A DNA stretch of 64,000 nucleotides from Chalara sp. BL73 (taxonomy: Eukaryota; Ascomycota; Leotiomycetes; Helotiales), in the NCBI GenBank assembly GCA_918026815.1, contig CAKJVC010000148.1, forward strand, positions 496,001 through 560,000. The letters are read 5' to 3'. Within the stretch, counting starts at the first letter, position 1. Every line of letters begins with the position of its first letter. Positions 1 through 11,900 of this stretch are shown here, piece by piece. The notes beneath the pieces are model-generated. The model had not been told where the DNA came from. It made no database searches and saw only the letters and a program-made list of their open reading frames with translations. The translations under genes and the position numbers were made by a program.

Positions 1-3000
1 GGTACTATCAACAAGATTTCTTTGACGGCATAAGCATGGCATGGTATGGTATAGTCTAGCATGGAGTTACTGGTCTGCATGGAAGCTATGATCATGCATA
101 TTCTTTTACTCTATGGCGCTGGAGTTTTATGAATTTGGGGAGAGTTACTCATCATGATACCAAGGTTTTTTCCCGCACTTCCCGTTTGTATTGTTGTATA
201 GCATAAGAGCCAAGTTTGCCCAACTCTCGCTTGAACACGGTGATTTATGAGTGGCATCAAACCCTTATTTCTAGGATGTCTAGATTCTTTACTTGCTCAA
301 CCAGTAGTTAGCATCTAACAGCTTTAGCATATGTTTGCGTGCTGCAGCCGATCCTGATTACCTGATTCGTGTACAGCATTATACTGGTTTTAGTCGTTAA
401 TAATGTACATGGGAGGGAGACTCTTGCCTGTATGTGTAAATATTGTAGACTATTGGCAAATGGCAAGATGGCTCTAGAAATCACATGGGGATAGAAAAGC
501 CTTCTATGACGAGCAAGCGGTTTGATATACCCTTGCTTATCTCCATATGACGGTTTGACTAGTCTGAGTATATAAAATTTCCAAGCAAAACGGGGAGCGC
601 TCGCGCCTTCAGTTTATTCATAACGATGTCTCTTAAGTTCGCAAAGCCTGACATGACGAGAGTTAGCGTTAAAGAGTGGGTGTCTGGCAAAATCCTTCCC
701 TCATAACTGAGCATTGTTGCATCAGGAACTCCTTGGTTGGGATAACTTTGCAAGATGCTAACTGTGCCTTCATAATAGCTTAGCTACGCGTAGTTTCCTC
801 CAGTGCTTCAAATTTGTATTTGGAGAACAATTTCCTCTCGTGCAAGCTCCAAGTCTCGCCGTTGATACAAAGCTTGCTAAGGCGATTGCAGGCTTCGATC
901 CTGCTCATTTGATTTAAGTAGCTCTGCTCATGTGCGTACTTCTGGTCCTGATCCTTATGGTAGCTGGATTATGATTTACATGGCAATTCTGTACCTAAAT
1001 AACTTGTCAGAAGCGGTAATATACTGTGTGGAAGCAGATATAAATGGAAAGAATTCATGAATGTCTTCATCACCAGAAATCCATCACGCAATCCACTTTA
1101 AATGACTTCTTAACACTACCATCTTAGAACAGGGTATGGCGATTGAGTCACGAATATTTGTAAATAACAGTATATTTAGCACTGATTCAGTCCTATTTGG
1201 ATGACAAGGTGGACTCTTTTCTGTGGATTTGCGCTTCCTCAACTTTCAGAAAGACATAGGGATTCTGTAGTTGGAAGTGTTTGCGCACAACTCTCCACAT
1301 GAATTCTAGGTCATGCAACTAAACCCATCAGGAAAAACAAGTTCCACTCAAGATGATCGCGTAAGGAAGCATATTTATTTCCTCAGTTGCTGTTATACTG
1401 GGCTAGCTACTTGCCGTTTATAGTTGGTTTTTACTATGGGTGAAGCTGCCTGAAAGGAGAAATGATGGGGCAGGGGAAGCCTAGATTGGGAATAGTTGGA
1501 ATATTGTCATTTGTGGATGCGACATCAGGTATGGTGCGTATTACCAGGGTAGAACAGTCACAACCAAGCCTCAAATTGGCCATATTTGAGCTGATTCACC
1601 ACTGCAGGTTCATACGCAACATACTTCTACCTCACATCATCGGACTGGAACTATTTATAACCCTTTCATCAGGTATGACAAATTTTGCCACCCCAGAATA
1701 CAGTTACGACCTCCACGTATGGCCATACCAGCTAATTACTTCACAGTCTCATAGGCCATACTGGCAGATCTTCAACTGTCACCCATCACAGCCGCTTCCG
1801 CACCAAAACACTTCGAAGCATCACATTAACAATCCGCTTTTCAAATAAAAGGCAGTCCAATATGAAGATGCCTCGATGGCTTGACAAGATTACCACGCCC
1901 TTTATCGTGGGAGTTATTCTACTTGTCTTCGGCTCTCTCCTCTTCAAATGGTAGTTTGACACATACCTCGGAGCCGGGCGACAAGATTGTATGATATGGG
2001 CTAGAAGCTGGGAAGGATGCTAAGATATTTGAAGCTTTTGCGGATACAAGTTGATCGGGTATGAGATCTTCCGCTGCGTAAGAGCGTCGCTGATCTCACT
2101 CTTGTACAGGCTGCACGGGACGAGAGCATGCGAGCAACTATGGAGGTATATTTTTGTGTGAAGGAATAGATTTGAAGGGCCGAGATGGATATCTGGGAAG
2201 TGACTGGGTGCTGCATGGATTTCCTTTAATGCGAGACTTTCTCGAACTTGCGCAATTGTCTTTCAGTTGAATATGAATATGAATGCACGTTGATAGCGAG
2301 CCCCTGAAAATTATCGCGTAATTTGTTTGCCAAGACTACGACACATGACAGCTGGAAGACGGATCTCTGACTCAAAGTGTCTATATTCGTGTAAGGCTTA
2401 GACAAGCCTTCAGAGCAATGGGATTGCCCTTGGGTGACTGTACAGGACAATTATATTGTTCAGTCCTAAATTTATAGTCCAGCACGGCACAGAACCATGA
2501 AATATTACCACGCTAGACCCTTTTTGCACAACGAGACGAGCTGACCTTAGAATAAATTTCTTCAAATGGCCTACTAGACCATGTGAACCTTTATATTATG
2601 GTTTCTGTATTAAGGGAACTTGCTTCAAAGATAAGGGGCGGTTGACAAGTCAGCCAGGCGCTGGCTTTACAAGACCTCGTGAAAGCTCCAAGGCATATGC
2701 TACCATATGGCCCTCCTACTTCCGCAAAGGTCAGAGTTATCTGTGGATGTAATAAGAATAGTCATGCTTTTCTCTTTGTTACTGAATTTGAAACATTCGA
2801 GCTGAAGGGCATATACTCTTGAGATATAAAGAGGATTAGTTAGAGTAGTGATCAGAGTTCTGCGCGGCTTTGTGGTTTCAAGCAGGACGTGACCGCTGCG
2901 AACGAATAGTGGAATATGTGGAGAATCCGATATCGTGTCTTGCATGTCGGAGCCTGAGTTTCCGCGATCAGAAGAGGGTTATTGGTGGGTTTGGTGAGGG

Positions 3001-3249
3001 TCTGTGGTTTGAGCCGGAGGAAGATGTGGACGGAAGATATCGGCATATAGTAATGCTTCGCTGACGGTGAGGAGTAAAGACAATAACCGCTACATATTCT
3101 CAAGTATGCTTGAAATTTTCTGCGTTAACCTTTCGCGCTTGCTTCTTTCTGTAAAGGGATTATGACATGAGGTAAAACCACTCTCATGTTGTATCACTCT
3201 TTCCACAACTCTAGGGTAATCATCTGATACCGGCCTGGCTATATAAGAT
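1..3249. other. gene-poor region, no convincing gene
   Basis: I see no recognisable protein family here on either strand. Open frames are short (the longest is 128 codons at 1462-1848 on +) and have no motif. One short frame at 1862-1954 (+) would encode a 30-residue peptide with a single hydrophobic segment (FIVGVILLVFGSLLF) and is noted under findings. The region is AT-rich with scattered stops. It may hold UTRs of a gene outside the window. Confidence 0.5.
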
Positions 3250-4335
3250 TTATTGTGTATCTGGTGGTAAAGTCTCCTTCACTTCCTTAGAGCCGTCATT
3301 CCCTTTGCCTGGACCGCCCACAAATTTCATGACCCAGTTCCTAACCTTTGAGATCTTTTCTAGTTGTGGGTGGAGGGTGCTGGTCGAGACAAAGTCTGAG
3401 GCTTTGTAGTACCCAGCTAGGTCTGTCTTATCGATTCTGTTTCTGTATAGCAAATATATTTTTGTTAAGTTCTTCCTGAGACTTTGTCCATAGACCTTGC
3501 CTTGAAAGCTGTCCAGTGCCACATTCTGAACTAAAATCACATCTTGAGGTCTTAGTCCGGTGAGAGTGCTTCTTAGATCGTTATGTGGAGAATTGGGTGA
3601 GGATAGCCAGAAATTGATACCGAATCCGGACTTTGTCTCATCTCCAACAAGTATCTCAACCAAGTCAACATTTGCTCCCCTTCGAGTCCTAATAGGCCGC
3701 GGGGCTGGGATAGAAATTATACCAATAATCAAATCAACCGTCAGAGTTTGCGGATATATTGAGCCGAGATATACAGCATTGGGAATACTTATGAGGTTAG
3801 TCAGATGTGCTGCAATTGGAAGGTCTGAGGGTCGAGAAGTTGAGTTCTGAGGAGAATCAATCGACGATTGAGTTGTGCGATATGAAGACTCGTAGGCAGA
3901 TGAATTGCCAGTCACTGACAACGGCTCAAGCTGAGAAGAGGCGATATCTTCATGAACAGCATATGACCGTTCATAGAATTGTGATAAATATTGTTCTGCA
4001 GATTCAATGCTTGCCCGGCTTTGGCTCAAATTTTGGGACATTTCTTCAATAAATGAATCGGTAGTAAAGAATGATGCCCCTACGTATTCTTCCTGCCAAC
4101 CATTATTCTGTGACTGTCCAGTCGTGAGATGCTGCCTTTTGAGAGGGATATATCTCCATGCTGGAGGATATGTTGAGATAACCGCGGCCGGCGTATCTAC
4201 GACGGCGTCCTTGGCCTTTTCATGGCCTATAAATCGAGAGAAAGGCTCCGTGAAATTTTCCAGCAAGCCGGAGTGTTTCCAGTCCAGCGAAGTCGACAAT
4301 GGCGCCCCAGTAAAGAGCAGCACTCTTGAAGGCAT
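3250..4335 (-). CDS. hypothetical protein with OB-fold-like C-terminal half
   Basis: Single-exon 361-residue protein. The N-terminal half (1-175) is polar and Ser-rich, with short conserved-looking blocks such as FYERSYAVHED near 120. Residues about 177-300 alternate short hydrophobic strands with polar turns (DLIIGIISI, VDLVEILVGDE, GINFWLSS, DVILVQNVAL, TKIYLLYR), which is the pattern of an OB-fold nucleic-acid-binding domain of the RPA/shieldin/CST sort. No catalytic motif is visible. The start ATG at 4335 is the first in frame. The gene is divergent from the Aim32 gene, with about 500 bp between the two starts. Assignment to a DNA-binding role is inference from strand pattern only; I cannot name an orthologue with confidence. 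Confidence 0.75.
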   Translation of the reverse strand: MPSRVLLFTGAPLSTSLDWKHSGLLENFTEPFSRFIGHEKAKDAVVDTPAAVISTYPPAWRYIPLKRQHLTTGQSQNNGWQEEYVGASFFTTDSFIEEMSQNLSQSRASIESAEQYLSQFYERSYAVHEDIASSQLEPLSVTGNSSAYESSYRTTQSSIDSPQNSTSRPSDLPIAAHLTNLISIPNAVYLGSIYPQTLTVDLIIGIISIPAPRPIRTRRGANVDLVEILVGDETKSGFGINFWLSSPNSPHNDLRSTLTGLRPQDVILVQNVALDSFQGKVYGQSLRKNLTKIYLLYRNRIDKTDLAGYYKASDFVSTSTLHPQLEKISKVRNWVMKFVGGPGKGNDGSKEVKETLPPDTQ

Positions 4336-4836
4336 CTCTCCTCATCGGAGCCGCCTAAGACGACATTGGCGTATAGGGCCGCAACACGAGCATTTCCCAA
4401 GCGGCCCTAGCCAAGTGCGAAATTCAGCGAGATTGGGGCTCGGCCGTCGGATTTAAGAAAATAAAATATCAATCTTGAAATCTGCCTGCGCGATGGAGGT
4501 TAGTGTTGACGCGTCAGCTGCGTGGTGAAGATAGGGTATAAGGTTGAAAATGCCTGTTCCTCAAGCATCTGCCAGCACATACGTATCAAGGAGCACAATG
4601 AGAATGGATTATTGAGCCACCGGTATATCTCTCTTTCGTCCCTCTGTGCTTCCCGAGCAGTGTTCCACGCCAAGAAGGTTGGCGGAGTATCTTTCTCGCG
4701 CAACTTTCCGATCAGATAAGGGATCGGCAAATGAAGACGGATCTGATTATTTTCGGATACGGAATAAAAAAGAGCAGGCAAGCTTCGACGACCCGCTACG
4801 CTACCACAAAAGACGGAGAGATTCTCCACTATCGTC
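4336..4836. other. divergent promoter region
   Basis: About 500 bp between two divergent starts, so it should hold both promoters. Short plus-strand frames here are mostly the reverse of the neighbouring gene or lack motifs. It contains an ACGCGT element (near 4509) of the MCB type known from fungal cell-cycle promoters; whether it is used is unknown. Confidence 0.45.
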
Positions 4837-6017
4837 ATGAGTTATAAGGACTTGGCACACCCAGCGAGGGGAACTGTCCCTTCCACAAAACAGAAAATGG
4901 CTGGTACGTTGAAATCTTTTCTCGTTTCTGCGAAACAAACCATTTCCGGGGCGTCAACACCTGCGCCGAGTACGCCAGGCGAGAATACCCCGATCGACAA
5001 GCTGTTTCCCAAGGTCAACCCGAAAGTTGATGGCGACGATTGCGACCACGATTGCGAATCGTGCCATGTCAATTACCCAAAAGGCTTCAAGATAGACGAG
5101 GATGATTTGCTATATGGATACGTCAAGGGTTGGAGTACGCATATTCTGGTGGCAACAGGCAAGACGGACTGGGTACGGGATGTCGCAGACGAAAAAGGGA
5201 GCGTCATGGAAGCTATTGAAAAGAAGGCAGATGTTAAGCCGAACAATGGAGTAAGTTTGGAGCTTTATTCGAGACAATATGAGAAAAGTCGTTAATGATT
5301 TCAAAGAAACTTATGCTATCTGCCTCGAACATCCCGACACCTAATCATTCTTCCAACTATTCTGAACCTACAACAGTTTTGCTTCTTCCCGCATTTGTCA
5401 TAATAGAGAATGTTACGCCTGGTTCAGTAAATTCTCTGGTAGCAGAATTTATCAACAAAGGGCCTACAAACAGCACACCATTAGGACCAATCTCCATACC
5501 TACCTCTCTTTCGGATCCCCTTCCTACCGCAGACCAACTCATATCTCGGCCGAGTCCCCATCGGGCACTGATCCTTCTGTGTTCACAAAAGACTCGTGAC
5601 GCAAGATGTGGGCAGTCCGCGCCTCTGTTACGGAAAGAATTAGAACGGCATCTTCGCCCGCTAGGACTTTACCGCGATCTCGACGACGAGCGACCGGGAG
5701 GTGTAGGAATATATTTTATATCGCATGTGGGAGGACATAAATACTCAGCAAACTTAATGATATATAGAAGGGCAAATGCTTTTGGTTTAGACGATCTAGA
5801 GAGAGCGAAGGAAGGAGATGCTTTCCCTGCGCCATCAAAATATGTGGTCAGCGAGGCGCCACAAGAAGGCGCCGCGCAGTGTATGTGGATTGCGAGAGTC
5901 GTGCCACAAGATTGCGAGAACATTGTAAAGTATACGGTGCTTCAAGGCAAGCTGGTGAAACCCGAACGGCAATTGAGGGGAGGGTTCGATAGACAAAAGG
6001 GCCTCTTCAGCTGGTAG
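4837..6017 (+). CDS. AIM32: Aim32-type thioredoxin-like [2Fe-2S] protein
   Basis: Two exons, 4837-5250 and 5307-6017, with a 56-bp GTAAGT...AAAG intron; 374 residues. This is the sucrase/ferredoxin-like Aim32/Apd1 family, which in yeast acts in mitochondrial and cytosolic redox quality control. An N-terminal Cys cluster lies at 69/73/76. In the C-terminal thioredoxin-like domain I see Cys230 and Cys239 (spacing C-x8-C) and His278 and His282 (spacing H-x3-H, within HVGGHKYSAN). Two Cys plus two His is the known ligand set for the [2Fe-2S] cluster of Aim32 and Apd1. The next ATG (codon 21) is an alternative start that would shift the N terminus. All ligands are intact, so the protein is expected to be functional. 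Confidence 0.9.
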
Positions 6018-6651
6018 TGCGAGGCTAGGCGGACCGATAGATTTATAGACCAAGATACCTCACGAACAAAGATTTTAGAAAGGCTGCTGCTGTCCTAGGA
6101 TCCCGGTGGGTTCTTCCAAATCCATAGCATAGCGAGCCTGCTGAGTTTCGCTATTGTATTAGCCCGAATGTGGGATTCAGGACCAGATTCGCAGAGGGCC
6201 ATGGGGGCTCCAGATTCTCCTAGGTATCTTTACGCCGGGAAGACAAGTGCCTAGTTGCTGCAATTCTTGTTGTGTCATTTTCTCAGTAATGACTACGGAT
6301 TGAATCGTTCTAAAAGCCCTTTTGTTAGCCACATCTCCTCTTGCATTACCTACGTGGTTTTGCGAACACCGTGTACTTTCAAAGTTGAGCGCTATTCCTT
6401 TTTGTTGACTATACAATGATTGCCGTGTCAAAAGCATTTCAGAAAAGCCATATTCTGAGTCATGTAACCCCACTATAGCTCTGGATGTTGGTTTCCGTGC
6501 TACCCCACATCGCGGGGTATCTGGCTAGGCACACAGCGGCTGCTGTTGAGGGTCATCGTGGGATAGGAAAAGATCTTCCAAATTATATATAGGAGTTTCT
6601 TGGTTGTCAATATGTTTTGAGTATTTGTTTTTTTCTCCTATATAAGTAGTT
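6018..6651. other. intergenic spacer
   Basis: About 630 bp between Aim32 and the dehydrogenase gene. Only short motif-free frames (such as 6177-6473 on -) are seen. The last 100 bases before 6652 are AT-rich and probably contain the promoter of the downstream gene. Confidence 0.4.
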
Positions 6652-7614
6652 ATGGGAGTGGGAGACTTTCCGCTCCGGGATAAGATCGCTGTCGTAACAG
6701 GTGGCGGAAGCGGCATTAATCTTTCATTTGTCAAGTTCGCAGTTCAGCAAGGTGCCCGCGTGATTGTAGCTGACTTGAAGCTCACGGAGGATGGAGAGAA
6801 GTTCATGAAAGGGGAAGGGGCCAAAGCAGCCATCTTCACTAAATGCGATGTTGTGAAACGTGCCGACCTCGAGAATCTCATCACGGTTTCTGAGAAGGAG
6901 TTTGGGGACGTGCCGGATATCTATATTGCGGGAGCTGGAGTTTTTGACCCAGTATGTATATTTCTTGGATAGAATCTGGAAAAGCACTGATGAAATAGGC
7001 CTGGTCAAACTTTTGGGATGATACCGAAGGCGATGAGTACAAGCAACTAAATATCAACGTTCATCATCCCATCAAGCTTTCAAGGATAGCTATCAAAGCT
7101 TTGCTGAGAAAGAACAAGAAAGGAGTAATTCTAGTTGTTGCATCATTAGCTGGGTTTCAAGGAACTTATTCTGCCCCATTATATTGCGCCTCAAAGCATG
7201 CGGTTATCGGATTTGTGCGATCAATGGCTCTAATGGACGATATGGAAGGGATCAAGATCACCGCGGTGGCTCCAGGGTAAGTTGATAGTCTTCTTTTTCT
7301 CACTTGTTTGCTTACGGACTAGATTGGTTCGCACGCCTCTGTGGACCGATTATCCCGAGAAAATGAAGCAGTTCGGGTATACCACGGAGAACACCATCAC
7401 CGCCGATGACGTGGCGAAGATAATGATTGATCTTGTTACTAATGGCGAGTATGGAGGTGGAACGACTTTGGAGTGCTCTTCAGTTGGCTTCAGGTCCTTA
7501 GGAACCTGGAATATTCCTGAACCGGACTCGAATGGGACAGCTGTTCCTCCAGAAGTCATAGCAAGAAACGTAGCTCCGATCAAAGCTTTGCTGGCCAAGG
7601 AACGTAGTGTTTAA
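6652..7614 (+). CDS. short-chain dehydrogenase/reductase, probably NAD-dependent
   Basis: Three exons, 6652-6951, 6999-7276 and 7323-7614, with introns of 47 and 46 bp; 289 residues. Classical SDR features are present: the nucleotide-binding loop TGGGSGIN (16-23), Asp41 at the end of beta-2 (favours NAD over NADP), CDV, the AGAG motif, Asn120, catalytic Ser149, Tyr162 and Lys166 (YCASK), then APGLVRTPL. The arrangement resembles 15-hydroxyprostaglandin dehydrogenase-type fungal SDRs, which oxidise secondary alcohols in the cytosol; the substrate cannot be told from sequence. The glycine motif ends in Asn where TGxxxGIG is usual, a variant also found in some active SDRs. No neighbouring biosynthetic genes suggest a pathway. 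Confidence 0.9.
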
Positions 7615-10156
7615 TGAGAAACTATATATTCAATCAATCTTTTTTGGGCCTTTATTTTGAAGCTGATTATTCTTCTGTCAATCTTCTTATATTCGTCCCT
7701 AGAAACCTGTATCCTCCAGCCAGAGCTGATTTGCCGAGCTGTGAACATATATGAATCAAGATCTCATCTTTTAATGATGACTATGAACGTTCGTATTTCA
7801 ATAGAAAGTGCCTCTCAATTTATTCAGCATATCTTGAACTTCGGCGAGTTACGTATATGAATTACGCCTTGCGAGTTTTGAGTTCAAGAGCGGCCGTCAG
7901 TCACGATGCGCCATACAAAGTCTGAAATTCTTCAGGAGCTCTTGGTACTACCGCCGAAAGCTCCGAAATTGCCCCCATTCGGGTTTTACGGACTCGGTGA
8001 ACGATGTGCAACAAACATTCTGCTCGCCTTCTCATTTGCTACAATCAAATATTCAATTTAAAAGAGATGATTTTGTCGCGCTTCGGCGCCGAAGGTCGAA
8101 AAGTCGCCGTTAGCTTGTACGCATTCTGATTCGGTGGGGAGTTTTTTTTTGTTGCATCTTCTACACCGAACCGGAGAAAGTCGCCGGTGATTTGAGGCCG
8201 CCGAATTGGCGATTCAAAGCATTCATCTCTTATATTATTAGAGAGGGTGAGTTTTATTGCATGTCATGAGTCGTCGATACCTAGAACAATTGCCGGTTCA
8301 TAGGTTAGACTTTGGTAAGGGCGAACTCTGTTGCATTTCTACAGAAGTCGCCGGTGTACCGGGCATTTAATTTAGCCTTATGCTATTGACGAAGAACACA
8401 GAAGCCTATATATTGTCGGTAGCACAAACATTAGCCAATCCGTGTGCTGTGATTAGAAGAATGGTTCTATTACAGTTCGATAAAAACAGCCGACGGCTCG
8501 AACCCATCGATATCTCTTCATGACATGATTTTCTATTTAATCGTATGGATTGGTGAGATAATACTGGATTAGCCTCGGCTTTTGGGAGTATATGGCCTGA
8601 TTTAATGATAAGTCGGTGATGCCTTTGATTAGAAGTATCTCATAGCTACGCCGCTTTTCTGAATGCATTTGTTACCAAACCTCGACGAATTTCACGTGCG
8701 GGGCTGTTTTTCAGCTTTGAGAAGTTGGAATCGTTTCTCAGAAGCCCCCTAAGCCCTAGGCAATAAGAGTGATAGAGAGTCCGAGCCTGCTGATGAGCAT
8801 TTTGAATCCTAGCATGTTCAAGGTATCCAAAGGGACAACTCTGGTAACCCCGGCTTGAATGTCATTGTAACCAATTTCTAGTTTGGCTCGAGAGTTGATT
8901 TATCAGACCAATGGTCACGGAAGATATCAAGATCGGCTTCTTCGGAGCACTTCATCTAGTCAATATGGCCCCAAATTTTCTATCGAACATCTGCAACGGC
9001 TGCTCCACAAGCTAACGTTGTAGCCAGCCAAAAATCATGAAAGGATATCCCCATCAATTTTAAAAGTAATACCAAAGAAAATTAATATGCACTCTTACCT
9101 CAACCGTAGTCGTCCATACTCTCTGCAGCCCTGAGTGCGTTGAAATATCCAAATATAGTCCTAACTGAGGGCTACAATAGTTCCTCCTGCATAAAGTGAT
9201 CCTTACGCACTCGAGTGCCTACTGGCCCACTATTGACCAAAGAAATAAATATGTTCAAGTACGAAACTTGAAATCTCACTAGATCATGGAATTTCTGATG
9301 GAGGGATGGATTTTTCATGCGCCAGTACCTATCGAGTGGTGAAGAGTTTTCTAATCGAAATATCTTGACCACCGATTTAAACATCCAAGGCACGAGATCA
9401 ACATCATGCAGGCAGATAGAGCATGAGGTTTGAGAGGAAGCTGAGAGAAGCATATAAAGCAAATCCAAGATCCAGATCAAGGTGCGTTTGAACCGCTTTC
9501 CTTGTCTTCTATCCTTATTAGACTGTCCTCGTAGCTTCACTTCAAAACCCACAGAGCGAATGCTTGTTGCTTGTTATAATACCACAAGTTCAAAGAAAGA
9601 CTTGAGCTTATGAAGAAAGAAAGAAATCCTCGTCGGCCAACTCTCTCGACATTGGGCTTTGGTTATCTTAATCGCTAACTCGTTTCGATCAATTGTTCGC
9701 TTGAGAAATATCATTGGCTTGGCAAGGCTGACCTGGTTGAAAGCCACGTTTGCGGGTCTACAAAGTTGAGGAATATTGAAAGCCTTGGACAGTTGACTAT
9801 ATGTTTTCCTTTTTTAAAAAATCAAAATTTTAATTGATAGAATATCTCTGTGCAAGATATCTGAAGTCTGAAACTGTTGAAGACAATGGGGATTTCATCA
9901 AATATAATACTATACGCAATTTCAGTTTTATGCATGGATGCCTTAGCCGTAGAGGCTATCAACCAGGGGTAGTAAGGCTGAGTATATTTTGGACTGGATG
10001 AGTTGTTTACGTTATGCTTCTAAATTTTCGACAAACTACTATCTATAAAGGAGCTTCATCTAGATAGTGTCGGTCGGTGCATATTACAGTGTGCTTCCAA
10101 TATCTCAATTGTAGATCAATTCTAAGATTTGCGTCTTCCCCCGGCAATTTGTAAAT
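7615..10156. other. gene-poor spacer with decayed repeat
   Basis: About 2.5 kb without a recognisable gene. Between about 8090 and 8380 a short degenerate motif recurs: a GTTGCAT(C/T)TTCTACA-like block followed by AGTCGCCGGTG, at roughly 8151-8190 and 8330-8356, with a weaker copy around 8255-8300. A 126-codon frame at 9172-9552 (-) has no motif I know. AT-rich stretches and the lack of coding signal suggest old, mutated non-coding or element-derived DNA. Confidence 0.4.
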
Positions 10157-11484
10157 ATGTCGGTTACCCTAACTGCTGAAGATCCGACGATAGAGAAGAA
10201 GATCAAGGATTTAGATCTTGACAGCAACAATGTCAGTCCTTCCCTGGAAGCCAAGCTGCAATTACGTTACTATACCTAGACTAACACAATAACTATATAG
10301 GACCAATTTTCGTCCAAGGCTCCAAGTCTAAAGCCACTGAAGACACCACTCCTTACTCCCTCAGAGTCGTCAATTCCTCCCCCAGCACGCGAAATTAGCC
10401 CTGAGCAGCAAGCAAAGTATGACACTGTATTGAAAACAGTTAAAACATGGAAGGAAGTACCAGCCAAAGACGGGCTTGGGGGAGCGATTACTGAAGACGA
10501 AATTATGTGGTTGACAAAAGAGTGTATATTCCGATATCTGAGGGCTACAAAATGGGTCACAGGAGAGGCCGAGAAAAGGTTGCTGGGTACGCTTACTTGG
10601 AGGAGAGAGTTCGGAGTTGCAGGGCTCACAGGAGATCACATCTCTCCTGAGAATGAGACTGGAAAGCAACTCATTCTTGGATACGACATTGCTGCTCGGC
10701 CATGTCATTACTTGAATCCTGGTAGACAAAATACAGATCCAAGTCACCGTCAAGTAGAGCACTTGGTGTTCATGCTAGAGCGAGTTATTGAGATGGGAGT
10801 GCCAGGCCAAGAGACATTGGCTCTGTTGATTAATTTCAAGTCAAGCAAATCTCGCTCAAATACAGCGCCGGGAATTGGTATGGCGAGAGAGGTTCTGAAT
10901 ATTCTTCAGACACATTATCCAGAGCATCTTGGAAGAGCTTTGATCATTAATAGTACTGCTCGCTGTTTTGAAGATAAAGCTGATGCTAACTATTTATAGT
11001 CCCATGGATTGTTTCTGGATTCTTCAAACTAATCACACCCTTCATTGACCCCTTAACTCGAGAGAAGTTGAAGTTCAATGGTGACATGCGGCAACATGTT
11101 CCTCCGCAACAGCTCTGGACAGAGTTCCAAGGAGATTTGGAGTTCGACTATGACCACGAGACTTACTGGCCAGCGCTGCTCAAAATATGTGAGGAGAAAC
11201 GTGCCAAGGCCAAGGAGCGTTGGATGAAAGGAGGCAAGCAGTATGGCGAGAGCGAGTTCTACATCAAAGGTGGAGATTTTCTAAGTATTGGTGGACGTCA
11301 GGTAGAAGCCATGAATGGAGATGCAAAGCCTGCGGAAGCTTCTCAACTAGCACTCGAGAATGGCCATGAAGCTACGGAAGCTGAAATCCCTGTGCAGGTC
11401 ACTGGCAATCAGCCGAGTGAAAAACAAGATGTTGCTGCCATCGTGCCGCCTGCTGTGCTTACGAGGGAAGGAGACCGGCATTAA
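10157..11484 (+). CDS. PDR16: Sec14-like CRAL-TRIO phosphatidylinositol transfer protein, Pdr16 type
   Basis: Three exons, 10157-10231, 10301-10952 and 11000-11484; 403 residues. Intron 1 has a clear CTAAC branch. The protein has a CRAL-TRIO N-terminal helical part (ATKW...TWRREFG) and the lipid-binding CRAL-TRIO domain with the stretches GKQLILGYD, HLVFMLERVIE, LQTHYPEHLG, INIPW and PFIDPLTREKLKF. These strings resemble yeast Pdr16/Pdr17 more than Sec14 itself. Pdr16 moves phosphatidylinositol and sterols, sits on lipid droplets and the cell periphery, and affects azole tolerance. The C-terminal 80 residues are Glu/Ala-rich and variable. The INIPW junction is split by the second intron, which confirms the splice site. 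Confidence 0.92.
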
Positions 11485-11900
11485 TCTATTTCACTCTGGT
11501 CTTTTCAAAGTTGGTGTGAGAATTGGGAGAAATATAGATTGCATTCTATACCATAGAAACTTGATAGATTACATAAATTAAATGTCTAATAGAAGCAATA
11601 AAAGCCTACACCAACGCAGATGAGGAAAACTTGCAACAAGTCCTTTTTCACTCTGTGCTCTAGAATATTAGCGCTGGCGATATTCTAACCTCAAATATTA
11701 TGTCATCTGATTCTTGAGTCTTAAATTGTGAAGATTGAGAGATATTGTGACTTTGGCTCCAGATCCCTTCGCTTGAAACTCAGCCATCACCGACCTCACA
11801 CCTCACGCCTATACCACGACCGCCCACACCACGCCTTTAATACCCCGCAAATGAGGATATATTCTACGTCCAGAATATTTTTCACTACATAGACAAGCAA
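11485..11900. other. intergenic spacer
   Basis: About 415 bp holding the 3' UTR of the lipid-transfer gene and the promoter of the TRAPP gene. I see no gene or repeat. Confidence 0.4.

Noticed and set aside
4007..4456. 149-codon plus-strand frame opposite the OB-fold-like gene
   Set aside because: It is antisense to a better-supported coding frame and shows no motif.
9172..9552. 126-codon minus-strand frame
   Set aside because: No motif, no splice context and no start support; kept only as a remark in the spacer entry.
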